A stretch of 64,000 nt of DNA, from the NCBI GenBank assembly GCA_947561395.2, contig OX387184.1:15728205-15792204 (forward strand), written 5' to 3'. Positions within the stretch are counted from its first letter, which is position 1. Every line of letters begins with the position of its first letter. Positions 21,605 through 32,699 of this stretch are shown here, one piece after another. Made by a program: the position numbers and the translations under genes. Below the pieces are notes generated by a model. The model saw nothing but the letters and a program-made list of their open reading frames with translations, was not told the origin of the DNA and searched no databases. Source of the stretch: Buxus sempervirens (lineage: Eukaryota > Streptophyta > Magnoliopsida > Buxales > Buxaceae).

Positions 21605-22055
21605 CGTTAGGAATATAATTAAATATATAAAAGTTCACCCCTACTATTAGCTTAAGATTTTAATAGAATTAATGTTCTATATGGTATCAGAGTCAGGCTA
21701 ATGCTTTTTCCGATAAAATTTCACCCCAAAATAATTTAGTAGGATTGGTGTTCTATATGATATTATGATGTTCTATTGGTGTTTGGTGTTCTATATAGAA
21801 GTTCACCCAAACTCTTTTTCAGATAATTTTTAGTGAGATTGGTGTTCTATAGGGTATCAAAGCCTTTGGCTAACGCCAAGGTCCCAGGTTCAAACCTCCA
21901 CTCCACCTGTTTAAAAAATATTCCACGTGTAGGGCCTCCTTAAAAATGGGTTTGAATGCAACCTACATGTGAGAGGAGTGTTAGGAATATAATTAAATAT
22001 ATAAAAGTTCACCGCTACTATTAGCTTAAGCTTTTAGTAGGATTGATGTTCTATA
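21605..22055 (+). mobile_element. TRIM, copy 2
   Basis: Orthologous in position to 2735-3153. Two roughly 75 bp terminal repeats surround a clear initiator-Met primer-binding site TGGTATCAGAGTC (21682-21694) directly after the left repeat. The ACTTG duplication is at 21600-21604 and 22056-22060. Confidence 0.78.
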
Positions 22056-22417
22056 ACTTGTAGTGATTAAAGGGGTAAAACAGACCTTGATATTTTGAAA
22101 GGAAAAAGATGATGTTCCCCTCTTTTCTCTTAAGCTTAAAGACGGATTTTAATTATATGTAGGACCGTTTTAAATAGCTTTCAACATTTAAAACAAGCAA
22201 CGACTCAACTTCAATTATTGGAGTTGATATCTTCTGCCACGAGGATAATGCTAAGGGAAAACAAGAGAAATCTCCGTTTCCAACTCCGTCAATGTTTCCC
22301 GCACAATGTGACTGAATGACTCTCGCCTGGAAAATCTCTCCGATATGGGAAACTATCAGCCCTTCTTGTTCAGTATTACTTTCTTGTTGATCTATTGAGG
22401 TTTTCTGACGATCGTTT

Positions 22418-22789
22418 TGTTGAGAACCGTGCAATCAAACTAGTAAAAGAAAAAGGGAGAGAAGAAGAACACGCAAATTTAAGTGGTTCAGCAATGTGCC
22501 TACATCCACTGTGTACAACAAATTTCCACTATATGAAAACATCAATTAGGGTTACATCAATATATACATACAACCCTAAACTTGGTAATTTTTGAAATCC
22601 CAAAAATACCCTTTACCGTACCGCAGAGGGCTTAGCTCCCCACACCCCCCAACTCCATTGTTCACCACGTGTCCAACTCGTTCCTTGTTACGGGGGAAGG
22701 ACCTCGCCCTACGGGCTCCACTGCGCTCCACCCACAAGGGCCCAGGTCCCTCCCCCTTGAACCCAAAATATGAGCCATCGTTTCCAACA
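22418..22789 (-). mobile_element. Copia solo LTR, 372 bp
   Basis: The minus strand runs TGTTGGAAACGATGG to GGTTCTCAACA. A 5 bp duplication CGTTT flanks it (22413-22417 and 22790-22794). The block GTGGATGTAGGCACATTGC with CTGAACCACTTAAAT is typical of Copia R/U5 regions. Segment A copy 1 near 3550 is the empty site. There is no internal region, so it is a solo LTR. Confidence 0.87.
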
Positions 22790-23497
22790 CGTTTTCTAGA
22801 GAAGAAGGAAGCACGAACAAAGAATTTCTCAGTGGCAACGATTTCAGACCAACGTTAATAGACAGCTCAACATTGAAATCTTGCTGGATTGTAAGCAGTT
22901 TCTAGTTCACCTATCGTGAACAGGAAACCACTTATAATCCAAATCATAAAGTACTGTTCTTCGTTGCAATCTTTGCAGCGCTAATAAAGATGGAGAGACG
23001 AAGAGTCAAGGCTCCTCTATCGAGTGATGATGGGTCTTACAATTGATGGGTCTTGTTGGACGGGTCTCGCCGGAATCCGTCGAGGAAGATAGAGCCCCAA
23101 AATTTTCTCCATTCATAGTTTGCTCGCGTGGTAAGCACCCGCAAAATTTTTTGCCATGTATTATTTTCCTAGCAGAAGATATCGACTCTTTGACGTCCTT
23201 AATAATCCATTTATGAAGTTGGGCCCCAAAATAAAACGGAAAGCAACCCTGTCACCCAATTTTCGCGACATAAGAAAATAAGGTAGATGACCCCTGCCCA
23301 CTTCCCGCCAGACGTGGATTACGCATTGACTCTTCATCCACGAAGAACAGAAATCATCAATAGGTTCCTTAATTTTGTTGCCAAAGAGTCATCTCTCTTT
23401 TTTTGGAAAGTTATGATGGTTTAATGGGGAATTACTGGTAGAATAGCTTTGATGCACAGTTAGTTAAGGGTCTCATGAACAAGGTTAAGGACCAAGT

Positions 23498-24858
23498 GGT
23501 CACACAACACCAGTATGCTATCAGCAGCAACTGACAGTGCCATATATAATTATCAGAAAATAGTTCATTTCTTAATCTTTCAACAGCAACGTGCATGTAG
23601 GAATGTAAGAAATTAGGTTGATGTCGAACCCAGAAGACTTTGATTACTTTTATTTGATATATTTACAAGACTTCGGATATTAACACTTTAATTCCACGAC
23701 TTTCACCCAATCATAAAAATAGAAAAAAGCTCACGTCTATAATTCCATAGACTTAGTCTTGGTATTCCACGTCGTTCCAAAACACGAAGGCTCCGAGATT
23801 TTAAATCGCATAGCCCGTTCTCCTTTTTCATACTAGCAGTGTTATGTAAAAAGGTTAGATGAAAGTTGTGTGAGAAAACCGTTAAGCAATTGATTTAGTT
23901 TTAAAAGAATTGATGCAGTTATGACTATTATATTCTTTTTATTAATGGATTGAGGAAGTTATGACTATTATATCCTTTTATTAATGAATCTTAACTATGA
24001 TTTATAAGGGTTTCTTTTAAAAAATTGTATGTTATGATTGAAAAAATTCCCAAAAATACTCTTTATAATATAGATTAACTTCTATGTCCAAACTAATAAC
24101 TTACTCCCTCATGCAAAATGCATGTGTAATCCACTAATTTGTTAAAGATATGAGAATGCAAGTACTCTTATCAGCAAGAAATACTGCATTATAAATCATT
24201 TCCAGTGCTTGCACAAAATCCGCGTCGTACATCTAATCAATGTGCAACCAATCAACTCGTAATTTAGGGATGACTTTTCTTGCATGTTATATTGCATTGG
24301 TGATGCTGCTATGTAGAGCATCTTAAGACTTAATTTTATTGTTTTGAATGGGGCCCACTTGAAAAAACACTGGCAGTGAGATACTCAAATGGTAACATCT
24401 CACTGTCCATAGCAATGACCAAGGCACTTTAACACTCCAGAAGATTTCATCCCAAACTTTAGTAACCAGATAGATAATGCATTGAATAAGAGTCTAATCA
24501 GTTCAACCAGTGGTTCAAACAAGATAACCAGGAAATTAACGTTCTTATACGTATACATACATAATTGAAGCAAATAATAAAAATTTTCTACCCAACCCAC
24601 TTTTCTACCTCTTCATACCCGATCTAAACCAGTTCCTGGTTTACAATAAAGTCAAATGAGGGTTTGAGCCGAACGTTGATGCGTGCCGGTCTGGTCCAAC
24701 TTTTAAACCACTTGAAACAAACTATTTTTATTATTAACCAGATTCACAGAACACAGAAGTACTCAAACCGGTTCTTCTAACATAAAAGTGAAAGACGAGT
24801 ACAACACCCTCGTGTCCGTGACCAAACTAAACCATGCAACACTAACGCAACTCAGTAC
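23498..24858. other. Array spacer 3' of Prx2, no gene seen
   Basis: This shares landmarks with 35240-35890 and 39170-39590. It contains the intact target GACTTTTCTTGCATG (about 24272) later used by a LINE at 35877, and a palindrome pair (about 24299 and 24376-24403). No coding sequence is visible. Confidence 0.6.
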
Positions 24859-26133
24859 TCAGTAAGCTGCTCCTATCTCCTCTTCGCCATCCACCACGGA
24901 CGACAGATACGTCCTCGCAGAGTTCCGAGCAGAGCAGTTCACACGAATCTCTCCTTGCGTACCAGTCAACACGCTCAGCTGGCTCATCTTGATCATGGCG
25001 AAGGCAAACTTCTCGAAGAACAAGGACTGGTTCACCGCGAAGCTCGTCACAATGGCTCTAGTCCTCCGGTCGGTGTACAGGTCCTGGTCCGACGTGAACA
25101 GCCCCTGCCGGTTCATGAGATCCAGGTAGTACTTGTTGTCAAACTTGTTCGGTGACCGGATGTCCAGCACGGTGGTCGCGTTAGTATCACTGGCCGGGCA
25201 AACTTGTCTGAGCCTGTTCGCAAAGGTCTTGTCCATGGTGGTGTCCTGGGTCGGGAACAAGCGATCCGTGAACGAGCTGCAGTGGCTGATTCCGATGGTG
25301 TGGCCGCCGGATAGAGCCACGGTGTCGGTGGCGTCCAGTTTTTTATTTTCGAACTTGCTCAGAGTGACGTTGGTATCGCCGAAAGGTGGTGGAAGGTTCT
25401 CTAGCGCCGATTCGTTGCTTGCGAAGTTGAATCCGTCACGCCTACCCAAAGGGATCTTGTAATCTGGACCACCTGACTGCAATAACACACGAGAGAGGAA
25501 GAAGAAGATATCAGGTTGCCAATCCCATAAAATGAATGGCCACGTGGCAAAATTTTCAGCATAAAAGGCACAAGTAGAGTTACCACTTACCAGAGCGATG
25601 GAGTCTCGCCCAGCGAGGGCGGTGATGTCGGAGCAGGAGACGACGCGTCCACACTTCTTGTGTACCAGCTGAAGAAGGTCGTTGATGATCTTAAAGCCCT
25701 GATTTCTTAGAGTCAAGTTCGGTGGTGAAGCTTGCTCTCCCTGACCTTTTCCGTCAAGCAGCACTGAGCCATCACACCCCTACACCGAGGAAAACAGGAA
25801 GCCATTACCGCGTCGATCAAGCTGAGATGCTCACGTTAGCAATAAGGGAACGGAACATACCTGAAAATCGGAATGGATTTAGGTAATTACCTGAACAAAG
25901 CAGTCATGGAAGTGGATACGAAGCAAGCCTGCAGCTTGGCCGATATCTTTCTTCAAGACTTTCTTAAGGTGCTTCCTGACAATGGATTCCAACTTGGGAC
26001 AGCTAGATCGGTAGAAGGACCATGAGAGGCCCTTCGCTAAAGGAGGTGTGGATTGGGCGTTCGAGATGGAGATATAACAACCCAGTAGTAGAGAGGAAGA
26101 GATCAGAAGAAGGCAAGTGAAAGAAGAAGCCAT
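24859..26133 (-). CDS. Class III peroxidase Prx2 (peroxidase-12 type)
   Basis: Exons 26133-25891, 25779-25591 and 25476-24859 give 349 aa with a signal peptide (1-27). The distal Arg72/His76 (RIHFHDCFVQ), proximal His203 (ALSGGHTIG), LPPPF and the family cysteines are all present. C-terminal to the last Cys (VNCSARN) is a tail of about 20 residues ending EEIGAAY, which might influence vacuolar sorting as in some paralogs (inference). Intron 2 (25477-25590, GTAAGT to CAG) is exactly 114 bp and has no in-frame stop, so its retention would add 38 residues without breaking the frame. It is closest to Prx1: both keep GGHTIGISHC, while Prx3-5 have GAHTIGISQC. Confidence 0.94.
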
Positions 26134-26182
26134 GATTGCGACTCTGTTTCGTGAGACAAGTCGAGCCATACAGATCAAGCAC

Positions 26183-26189
26183 ATTTATA
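26183..26189 (-). promoter_or_regulatory. TATA box of Prx2
   Basis: CCTATAAATG on the minus strand, 50 nt or more above the ATG at 26133. Conserved in all copies. Confidence 0.75.
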
Positions 26190-26280
26190 GGCAGTGAGGA
26201 CTTCCGAATTGGTCATTTATGTAATTGCTAACAATAAACAGGGATCGCCTTAAAAGACTTCTATTGCAAAAGTCTTTTTA

Positions 26281-26330
26281 AGTTACATCGAGTCTTCCAT
26301 CAAAAAAAAAAAAAAAGTTACATCGAGTCT
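26281..26330 (+). mobile_element. Ultra-short retroposition scar, 20 bp
   Basis: The target AGTTACATCGAGTCT occurs at 26281-26295 and 26316-26330. The insert is TCCATC plus 14 A. The Prx1 flank near 10528 has one target copy. The TCCATCA end is the same as in the scar at 3285. Confidence 0.87.
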
Positions 26331-26944
26331 AGGATCCGGATATTCTCAACCTCAGAAACCTGTGGCTTTCACACGCCTCCTTGTATTGTCGGAGGCAATC
26401 GTGAACAGATTTCCATTAGGACTTTAATGTGCCACATGCCAAATCAAGTTTGTTACTTAGCAAGTTAAAAAGAAGGAGAAATTATGAAAAAGGTAACTTT
26501 TTGGCCTATATTTATAAAAACAATCCATCAAAAATCTCATTTCTAAGGATCACTTTTTAAAACCTAATTGACCTGTAAGATTATTTTTCAAAAAATATAA
26601 AAAAGTAGAACACAGCCTACATGAAACACGAATGCATTGTGTACATCTTACATGAAACACAAGCACAACATACGCTCATGTTCCTTTTTTAAGATTTGTA
26701 AATATTTAAGATTTTTCAATAGAATTTTATGGTGAAATTCAGAAAAGGTAACTAGTCTATTGAACCAAGGATGGTTGGATGTCTAACACCTTCCCAATCA
26801 TTTAAGTGAACTCCCTAACCCAGAAATCTAGTTAGACCAATTTAAAATTCTCACTTAATTAATTAATTCTCTTGGTGTCCATCCACACTCAAATTAGACC
26901 ATAGATGGTGGTGATTCCATTGACCCAAACCGACCCACCGTGTT

Positions 26945-29782
26945 CCCACAATAGATACAACAAATGACAATGATTAACAACACTTAGATATATAGTTGAA
27001 GCCACAGCTGATGTATATTTGAATTAATGCACCTGTGCACTCTAATGCAATAACCGGCTGCTTTGTAAAGTGACGACTACTTAATGACGAAGAGAGATTA
27101 ACCTCTACAATCAACCCCAAAGACAAGGAAAAATAAAATAAAACAAAGAAAATCAACAAAACCAATGGTATCGGCCTCACTCTCTTATTGCCGTGGTGTC
27201 AAAGGATAAGAGAAGGTTAAAGAGCAAGTCCACCGGTAGTGTCAATTTAGGATTACGTGTTATTTGCACTATTTGGTCATGATTGCTTTAGTTAATTATC
27301 TGGCTTGGTTGAAGCTGACACTGCTCCTCGCTTATCGATGACGGAGGTATTAAAGGACAAGTAAGTTAAAGGGGACGGCCAAAATCAAGTCGTCAGTGGC
27401 AAGATCATAATTCATCTTGTTGCCATCATTTCCGGCTCGGCTCCAGAACGTGTGAGTGCGCTGGCATGCCAGCATCTGTGCCGATTTAAGGAAAGAGTCG
27501 GAAACTTTTGACCCCGGCGCAGTTCGTACGCAAAACCAGACAGGTTGCAGTTCAGATACGACCCAGCCGCCTGTAGATTGGAAGACTTCTGGTCCAACGA
27601 TTGCTAAGAGGATTGGGGTTTGTCCTCCAAGGTTCTTCCCCCAATTTTATGACAATATTGATGACGGCCACGTTGAAGGTGGCCTTTTGATGTAGAATCT
27701 GCAACAATTGAGGGCCGTGTGAGGTGATGGCCGTTTCAAGGATGGATGGGCAGTGTGGGGTGACAGCTGTTTCAAGGATGGATGGTGATGAGAATCAATA
27801 AAAAGGTAAAAATAAGACCAACAAAATCTCGGTACTTGCCGCCTGTTTCCCTATGGCCGTGATCGGTAGCATAGAGAGAAGAGATCGGGGGCCGCCTTGA
27901 AAATGACTGGTTCCGAGGTGCACATCGTGACTGCCCTTAGCCTTGCTTGAAGGGGTAAACGAGATCGTACCTAGCGATCGAAGTAGGGCATATCATAAGA
28001 TCGTACCTAGCCATATCGGAGTAGGGCGTACCTTCTTAGACTTGTCTAGGAGTAAGGGGGATCTCCATGTGTTGTTGCGACTGGAAGCAACAGGAGGATA
28101 GGCTACTTCATGCTATGAGGATAGCATGAGAGTAGGGTGGTCTAAGAAGACCGAATAAGGGGTCTGAAAAGACCAAAGTAGCTATTGTATTTGTGTATTG
28201 ATCGAGGAATCTCTCTCCCTTGTCTGCAGGTCCATATTTATAAACTGTTTGGCTTGAACACAAAGTCTCTCAACTACCCACTCTTAGGAAGTTGAACCCC
28301 ACCTTGCACAAACCTTTCACGTTTTTAAGAAGTGGAGGACCCCACTTTCCATGTCTTTAAAAAGAGTCTTTATCTTGTGGACTTTTTCCCAACCTCCTAC
28401 GTAATGGTGGGTTTATTAACCAACCCCACTTCCCTAATATAGGGAGACTTGTAGCCACATAAGATTCAATTCTGCCGCTGGGCTACAGCGGGTGTAAACA
28501 CATCTAGTGAAAATAATATCTTCACACTGTTGCAACATGAAGCAGTACAGAGAAGTCTTAAACTATCTTCTTACTGCTGTTGTGTGAGGTCGTTTGAAGG
28601 AAAGGATGATCATAGATGATCAAATAAAATCTAATAATAAATTGGTTGAGTTGTATTGTGTTGGTGTTGGGCCCTGTTCCCTTCGTTGTGGTAGACTTTA
28701 TTCTTGAGATTAGGTAGTTATTCAGTTTGCATAACTCCTCAATCAACCGCTAACTTTGTGGCAGTTAGAACATTTTCAAATTTTCGGCTTGGTGATCTCA
28801 CGTACATGCAAGAGCTAGAGTACTGCTTCATATTTCGTCAGCTACATGGAAATACATGTGTCTGCTTAATATTCGACCTACGCAACGTCACGTGGATTTA
28901 TCTTATTCGTCAAGTTACGGCGGGTGTAAACATTATATGTGTATTACTAGCTCAACTTAAAAGCCCAGTTAGCAAATATTACTTACACATGGTTAGCGTG
29001 CAAGCTAGTTGGACTAATTTGGATTGCAAGATTGTTGGCTCGACTCGACCCATTTTACCCCCCTGATTTACCCCCTTGATTCTGAAAGGAAAAAGATGTT
29101 GTCCTCCTCTTTTCTCTTCAGCTCAAAGATGGATTTTAATTATATATAGGACCGTTTTAAATAGCTTTCAGCATTTAAAACAAGTGACACAACTTCAATT
29201 ATTGTAGCCACGATTTACCAAATGCAACTCAATATTTATGACCTTTGACCGCCTTTGTGTTTGAACTGTGTACCATTTCTTTAGCAGTATCAGTTTTTCT
29301 TCGATGAACATTCCACAATTTGGAGTTCTTTATAATCCATTTATCAAGTTGGGCCCAAAATAAACCCCAAAGCACTCCTATCCCTAAATTTTCGCCGAGT
29401 CATAAGAAAATAAGGTCGATCGATGACCCCTACTGGGATGATATCGTCTGCCACTAGTTACTGCTGCGATTCACGCATCAACTATGAGATGCTGCCATAT
29501 GTAGCATCTCACGGTTAGACTTTTTCATCAAAAAGTTGTTTTTTCTTTGTTTAAAAAGAGAAAAAATTGCAACCATTGGATATTACATATGTCAACATTT
29601 GAATGAAGCAACTAGATTAGCCACAAACAATGGTGGTAGATGATTTCAGGCCCCTCCGCCCACTTCCCACCTAACATGTATTACGCATTAACTCCTCTTC
29701 AATCAACAAAGAATAAAAATCATCAATAGGTCCCACCAATGTGTTGCCCAAAGAGTTCCTTCTCTTTTTTTATATTGAATTA
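26945..29782. repeat. Segment A, copy 3 (rearranged)
   Basis: Paralogous to segment A copies 1 and 2, with a solo LTR inserted at 27418-28500. A deletion removes the TRIM region near 29050, where GACTCGACCCATTTTACC replaces it. It lies upstream of Prx2. A palindrome of the GTGAGATGCT family is at 29484-29512. Confidence 0.82.
27418..28500. mobile_element. Solo LTR, 1083 bp
   Basis: The ends are TGTTGCCATC and GGTGTAAACA. A perfect 5 bp duplication CATCT flanks it (27413-27417 and 28501-28505). Segment A copies 1 and 2 show the uninterrupted site TTCATCTARTGCAAA near 2150 and 21020. No internal coding region is present. Superfamily and orientation are not determined. Confidence 0.85.
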
Positions 29783-30835
29783 TGAAAAAAACAGGGTTTT
29801 GACTCTAATAACACCTAGAAGGGGGTGAATAGGTGAAGCACAGCGGAATAAAAATTCTACTAATTAAAAACAAGTTCTTAATTAATAGGCATGCACAAGT
29901 CTATAACCAATCACACAAAATTGCAAATAAAGTAAAGAGACAACACAAGCAATTTTGGTGACGAAGGGAAAACTCTATGAGAACTCTCACTAGAGAAAAA
30001 CCCTCCGGGCTATGCAGGAGCCACCTAAAAGATCCAATATGAAAAGAAGACTTACAACCTGTAGTTCAGACGACTCAACATCCCTATGCTAGACTCTGCA
30101 ACTCCCAGACTTGAAAGTATCTGAGGAACTCCTCAGATTTGCTCCACAGCAACACTTCAGAACTCTGAAGATCTTCTCACACGACCACCCAAACGAACTC
30201 GCCTGGTATCCGTAGGAACTCCTACGTGCAAACTCTCCAACCCGGAACTCCAAGGTAGAAAAGAAAGATGAAGAAAGGCTTTGATGGCTCAACAAAGGAG
30301 AAGGAAGAGGAGGAATAACTCTTGCTCTCACACACGAATTTAGGGTTTCTAAAACCTCTAGAGTTACCCTAACAATAGTCTAGACACTCCTTATATAGGT
30401 TAGGAGAAGGTAGACTCGGAATAGGAAACAAATCAGAAAAGATCGGAATTCTAAAACTGAAGTTTGTTAACGAACGTTCGAACGTTCAGCGAACGCGGGT
30501 CGAACGTTCAAGACAAAAACTCACTTTACCTCTTCTCGTTCCAACGACCAGAGAACGTTCAGCGAACGCTGCTCTCGGGTTTCTCTGTGTGTCACCAACG
30601 GTCGAACGGCCAGCGAACGTGAGGCGAACGCTGCTCTCTGGTTTCTCTGTGTGTCACCAACGGTCGAACGGCCAGCGAACGTTGATCAAACGTTGGGCAT
30701 AACTTCTTCAATTTGACCCCGATGTTAACGCCGTTTGAACCATGACTTCTTGGACTCAAACTAAACATTCTAGACACACTTAAACACTTTCTCTTTGACA
30801 CTGAATAAAGCCAAACTAAAATGATAAACCTAACA
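29783..30835 (-). repeat. Copia 3' LTR
   Basis: On the minus strand it starts TGTTAGG and ends CTGTTTTTTTCA. It contains a 62 bp tandem duplication (about 30565-30690) and several CGAACGTTCG-type palindromes. Short ORFs inside are identical in the other LTR and are not genes. Confidence 0.93.
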
Positions 30836-30847
30836 AACTCCCCCTTT
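30836..30847 (-). other. Copia polypurine tract
   Basis: AAAGGGGGAGTT on the minus strand directly before the 3' LTR. Similar GGGGGAG words recur within the interior (near 31105, 31124, 31212 and 31713). Confidence 0.88.
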
Positions 30848-32339
30848 GGCTATTCAGTGACAAAACCTATACACAATATAAAAAAAAAAAGAGAATCCAT
30901 GACATTGTGAACCACCAAGCAATGTCTTGGATTAAACAAACTCAAACACAACCTATCTACACTACTCTAGATAGACCAAGCTTGAATTTGAAACCTGTAA
31001 TCTGTAACAAAACAACTCACAGAAAACAAATACCTTGTGAAACGCATGAGGAATAAAAAAAATAACAATATGCAATTCACATTCAATTCAATTATCAAAG
31101 CTCCCCCTTAGAAATACCTACTCCCCCTTTTTGTCACAGAAATAGACAAAAGGAACCAGAGAAGCCAGAAATACCTACTCCCCAAAGGAAATAGAGAGGC
31201 CAGAAACACAAACTCCCCCTCAAAACTTGACAAGTTTAGAAGAAGCACAAGCATTAACTCAAATGGCTAGAATAGATAACAAAGTGGAAGACTTTAAGGA
31301 AGACATACTTAAAAAAATTCCAGATTTCACTTAAAAACATCAAGCTTCCAATGAAATCAACTCAACCACATGTAAAAAACACTCTAAAAACATGATGAAT
31401 CATGTCCCAAGCACAATTTCATAAAAACTCAAAATTTTTATATTTTTGAGAACTTTGTCACCCAAAATTCAAGTTTTTACAAAACTAAAAACAATAATCC
31501 GAAATAACTACACAATAATGTAATTCAATCACCAAGTGTGCTTGCGTGTAAGTGCAAAACCAAATACAACAAGTTTGCCTAAATAGGAACTTGGTAAGGA
31601 GGATTTGGCCATTTATCAAGAAATCACAATATTACTCAAGTCTCTCTATGAGTTAAAAAGAACTCCCTTCATGAATATTTTAAAGACCTAAGCATTATTT
31701 TATTGAAATTTTCTCCCCCTGTTTCTTACAATTCTTTTTGCACAAAGAGTAGTGTTCCTTAAAATATCTGAGTTTACAGCTTATTCCATGGTTATACTCC
31801 TTGTGATTCTCTTTTCTTTTTGAACTCAATATTTGTGGGGTTTACATTTCATTCCAGAGTTCTTTTTATACAACTTTTTTTCTTTTAAACAAAAGGGAGA
31901 AATTTCTTTTTAACACAAGGTCATATGCTAGGATCTTTTTAACTTAAGATAGACAAGAGTAAATCAAGGATTGTCTATCCACACACTCACCGAAAAAGAA
32001 AAATTAAGCTTGCTTAAATGTATTTGGGGTGTGTAAGTGAAGTGCAAAACACACTAAGAGATCAATCAACCTTTGTGCATTTATATGAGATCATTGAAAT
32101 AGATTTTGCGAAACAATTATTTTAAGCAATTAATTCTCTCAATATAAAAATGTATTGTTTTCACAAACACATGCTCATGACACAAATCACCAAAAATAAA
32201 AAGAATGGAAAATCTTTTTGTATTTTTTCTGAACAATTTTAAATCAAAAAACCAGAAAAATAAAAACAAAAGAAAACATGCATGCAAAGGGTAAGATAAG
32301 CAATATAAACAGGGCCAATGCATGCAACACAAAACCTAC
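30848..32339 (-). other. Non-coding interior of the Copia element
   Basis: About 1.5 kb of AT-rich sequence between the end of gag and the polypurine tract. I find no protease, integrase, RT or RNase H motif in any frame. Confidence 0.75.
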
Positions 32340-32699
32340 TCAAGGAAGAGTAGTCAAATCACTCTTCTTCACCCAAACTTGTTGGTTAAAAGAGGATTTC
32401 TTGGTCAAGGAAACTAGTTGTTCAGAAAGAAGCCTAGTTTGTTCAGCTAAAACCTTGACTTGTTTAGACAAATCCACATTGGATTTTCTAGAAGGAGAAT
32501 TCCAAGATTTAGTAAGCTTTTCTCCTAATTTCCAGCAATTAGGTCTTATGTGACCTAGAACACCACAATGGTGGCAAGTGGGAATGAATTTCTGAGATTG
32601 AGATTCCCTATTTAAAGATGCCTTAGGTTTAGACTTTTTGAACTTTTGGTTAGGCCTTTTTGCCTTTTTGGTCTTTGAAGATGAAGGAGCATCCTGAAA
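32340..32699 (-). pseudogene. Gag C-terminal extension after an in-frame TGA
   Basis: Immediately after the TGA the same frame runs about 119 codons. It holds a basic stretch (SSSKTKKAKRPNQKF), a second CCHC knuckle CHHCGVLGHIRPNC (32535-32576), a heptad-like helix and QVWVKKSD, the motif that in autonomous elements lies just before protease. It then stops at 32340-32342. Either the TGA is a recent nonsense mutation or it is read through; the sequence cannot decide. Confidence 0.75.

Larger units (their letters stand above)
19968..23497. repeat. Segment A, copy 2
   Basis: Paralogous to 1213-4421 over its whole length. It carries its own insertions: a MITE (20061-20190) and a solo LTR (22418-22789). 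It shares the TRIM. It lacks the three micro-insertions seen in copy 1. Confidence 0.88.

Noticed and set aside
24859..25764. Single 301 aa peroxidase ORF through intron 2 of Prx2
   Set aside because: The 114 bp inside has GT-AG ends aligned with introns in the other copies. The spliced form restores the family sequence.
30089..30331. 80 aa and 69 aa ORFs in the LTR, repeated identically at 34483-34725 and 34986-35195
   Set aside because: They are identical because the LTRs are nearly identical. They lie in LTR sequence and match no known protein.
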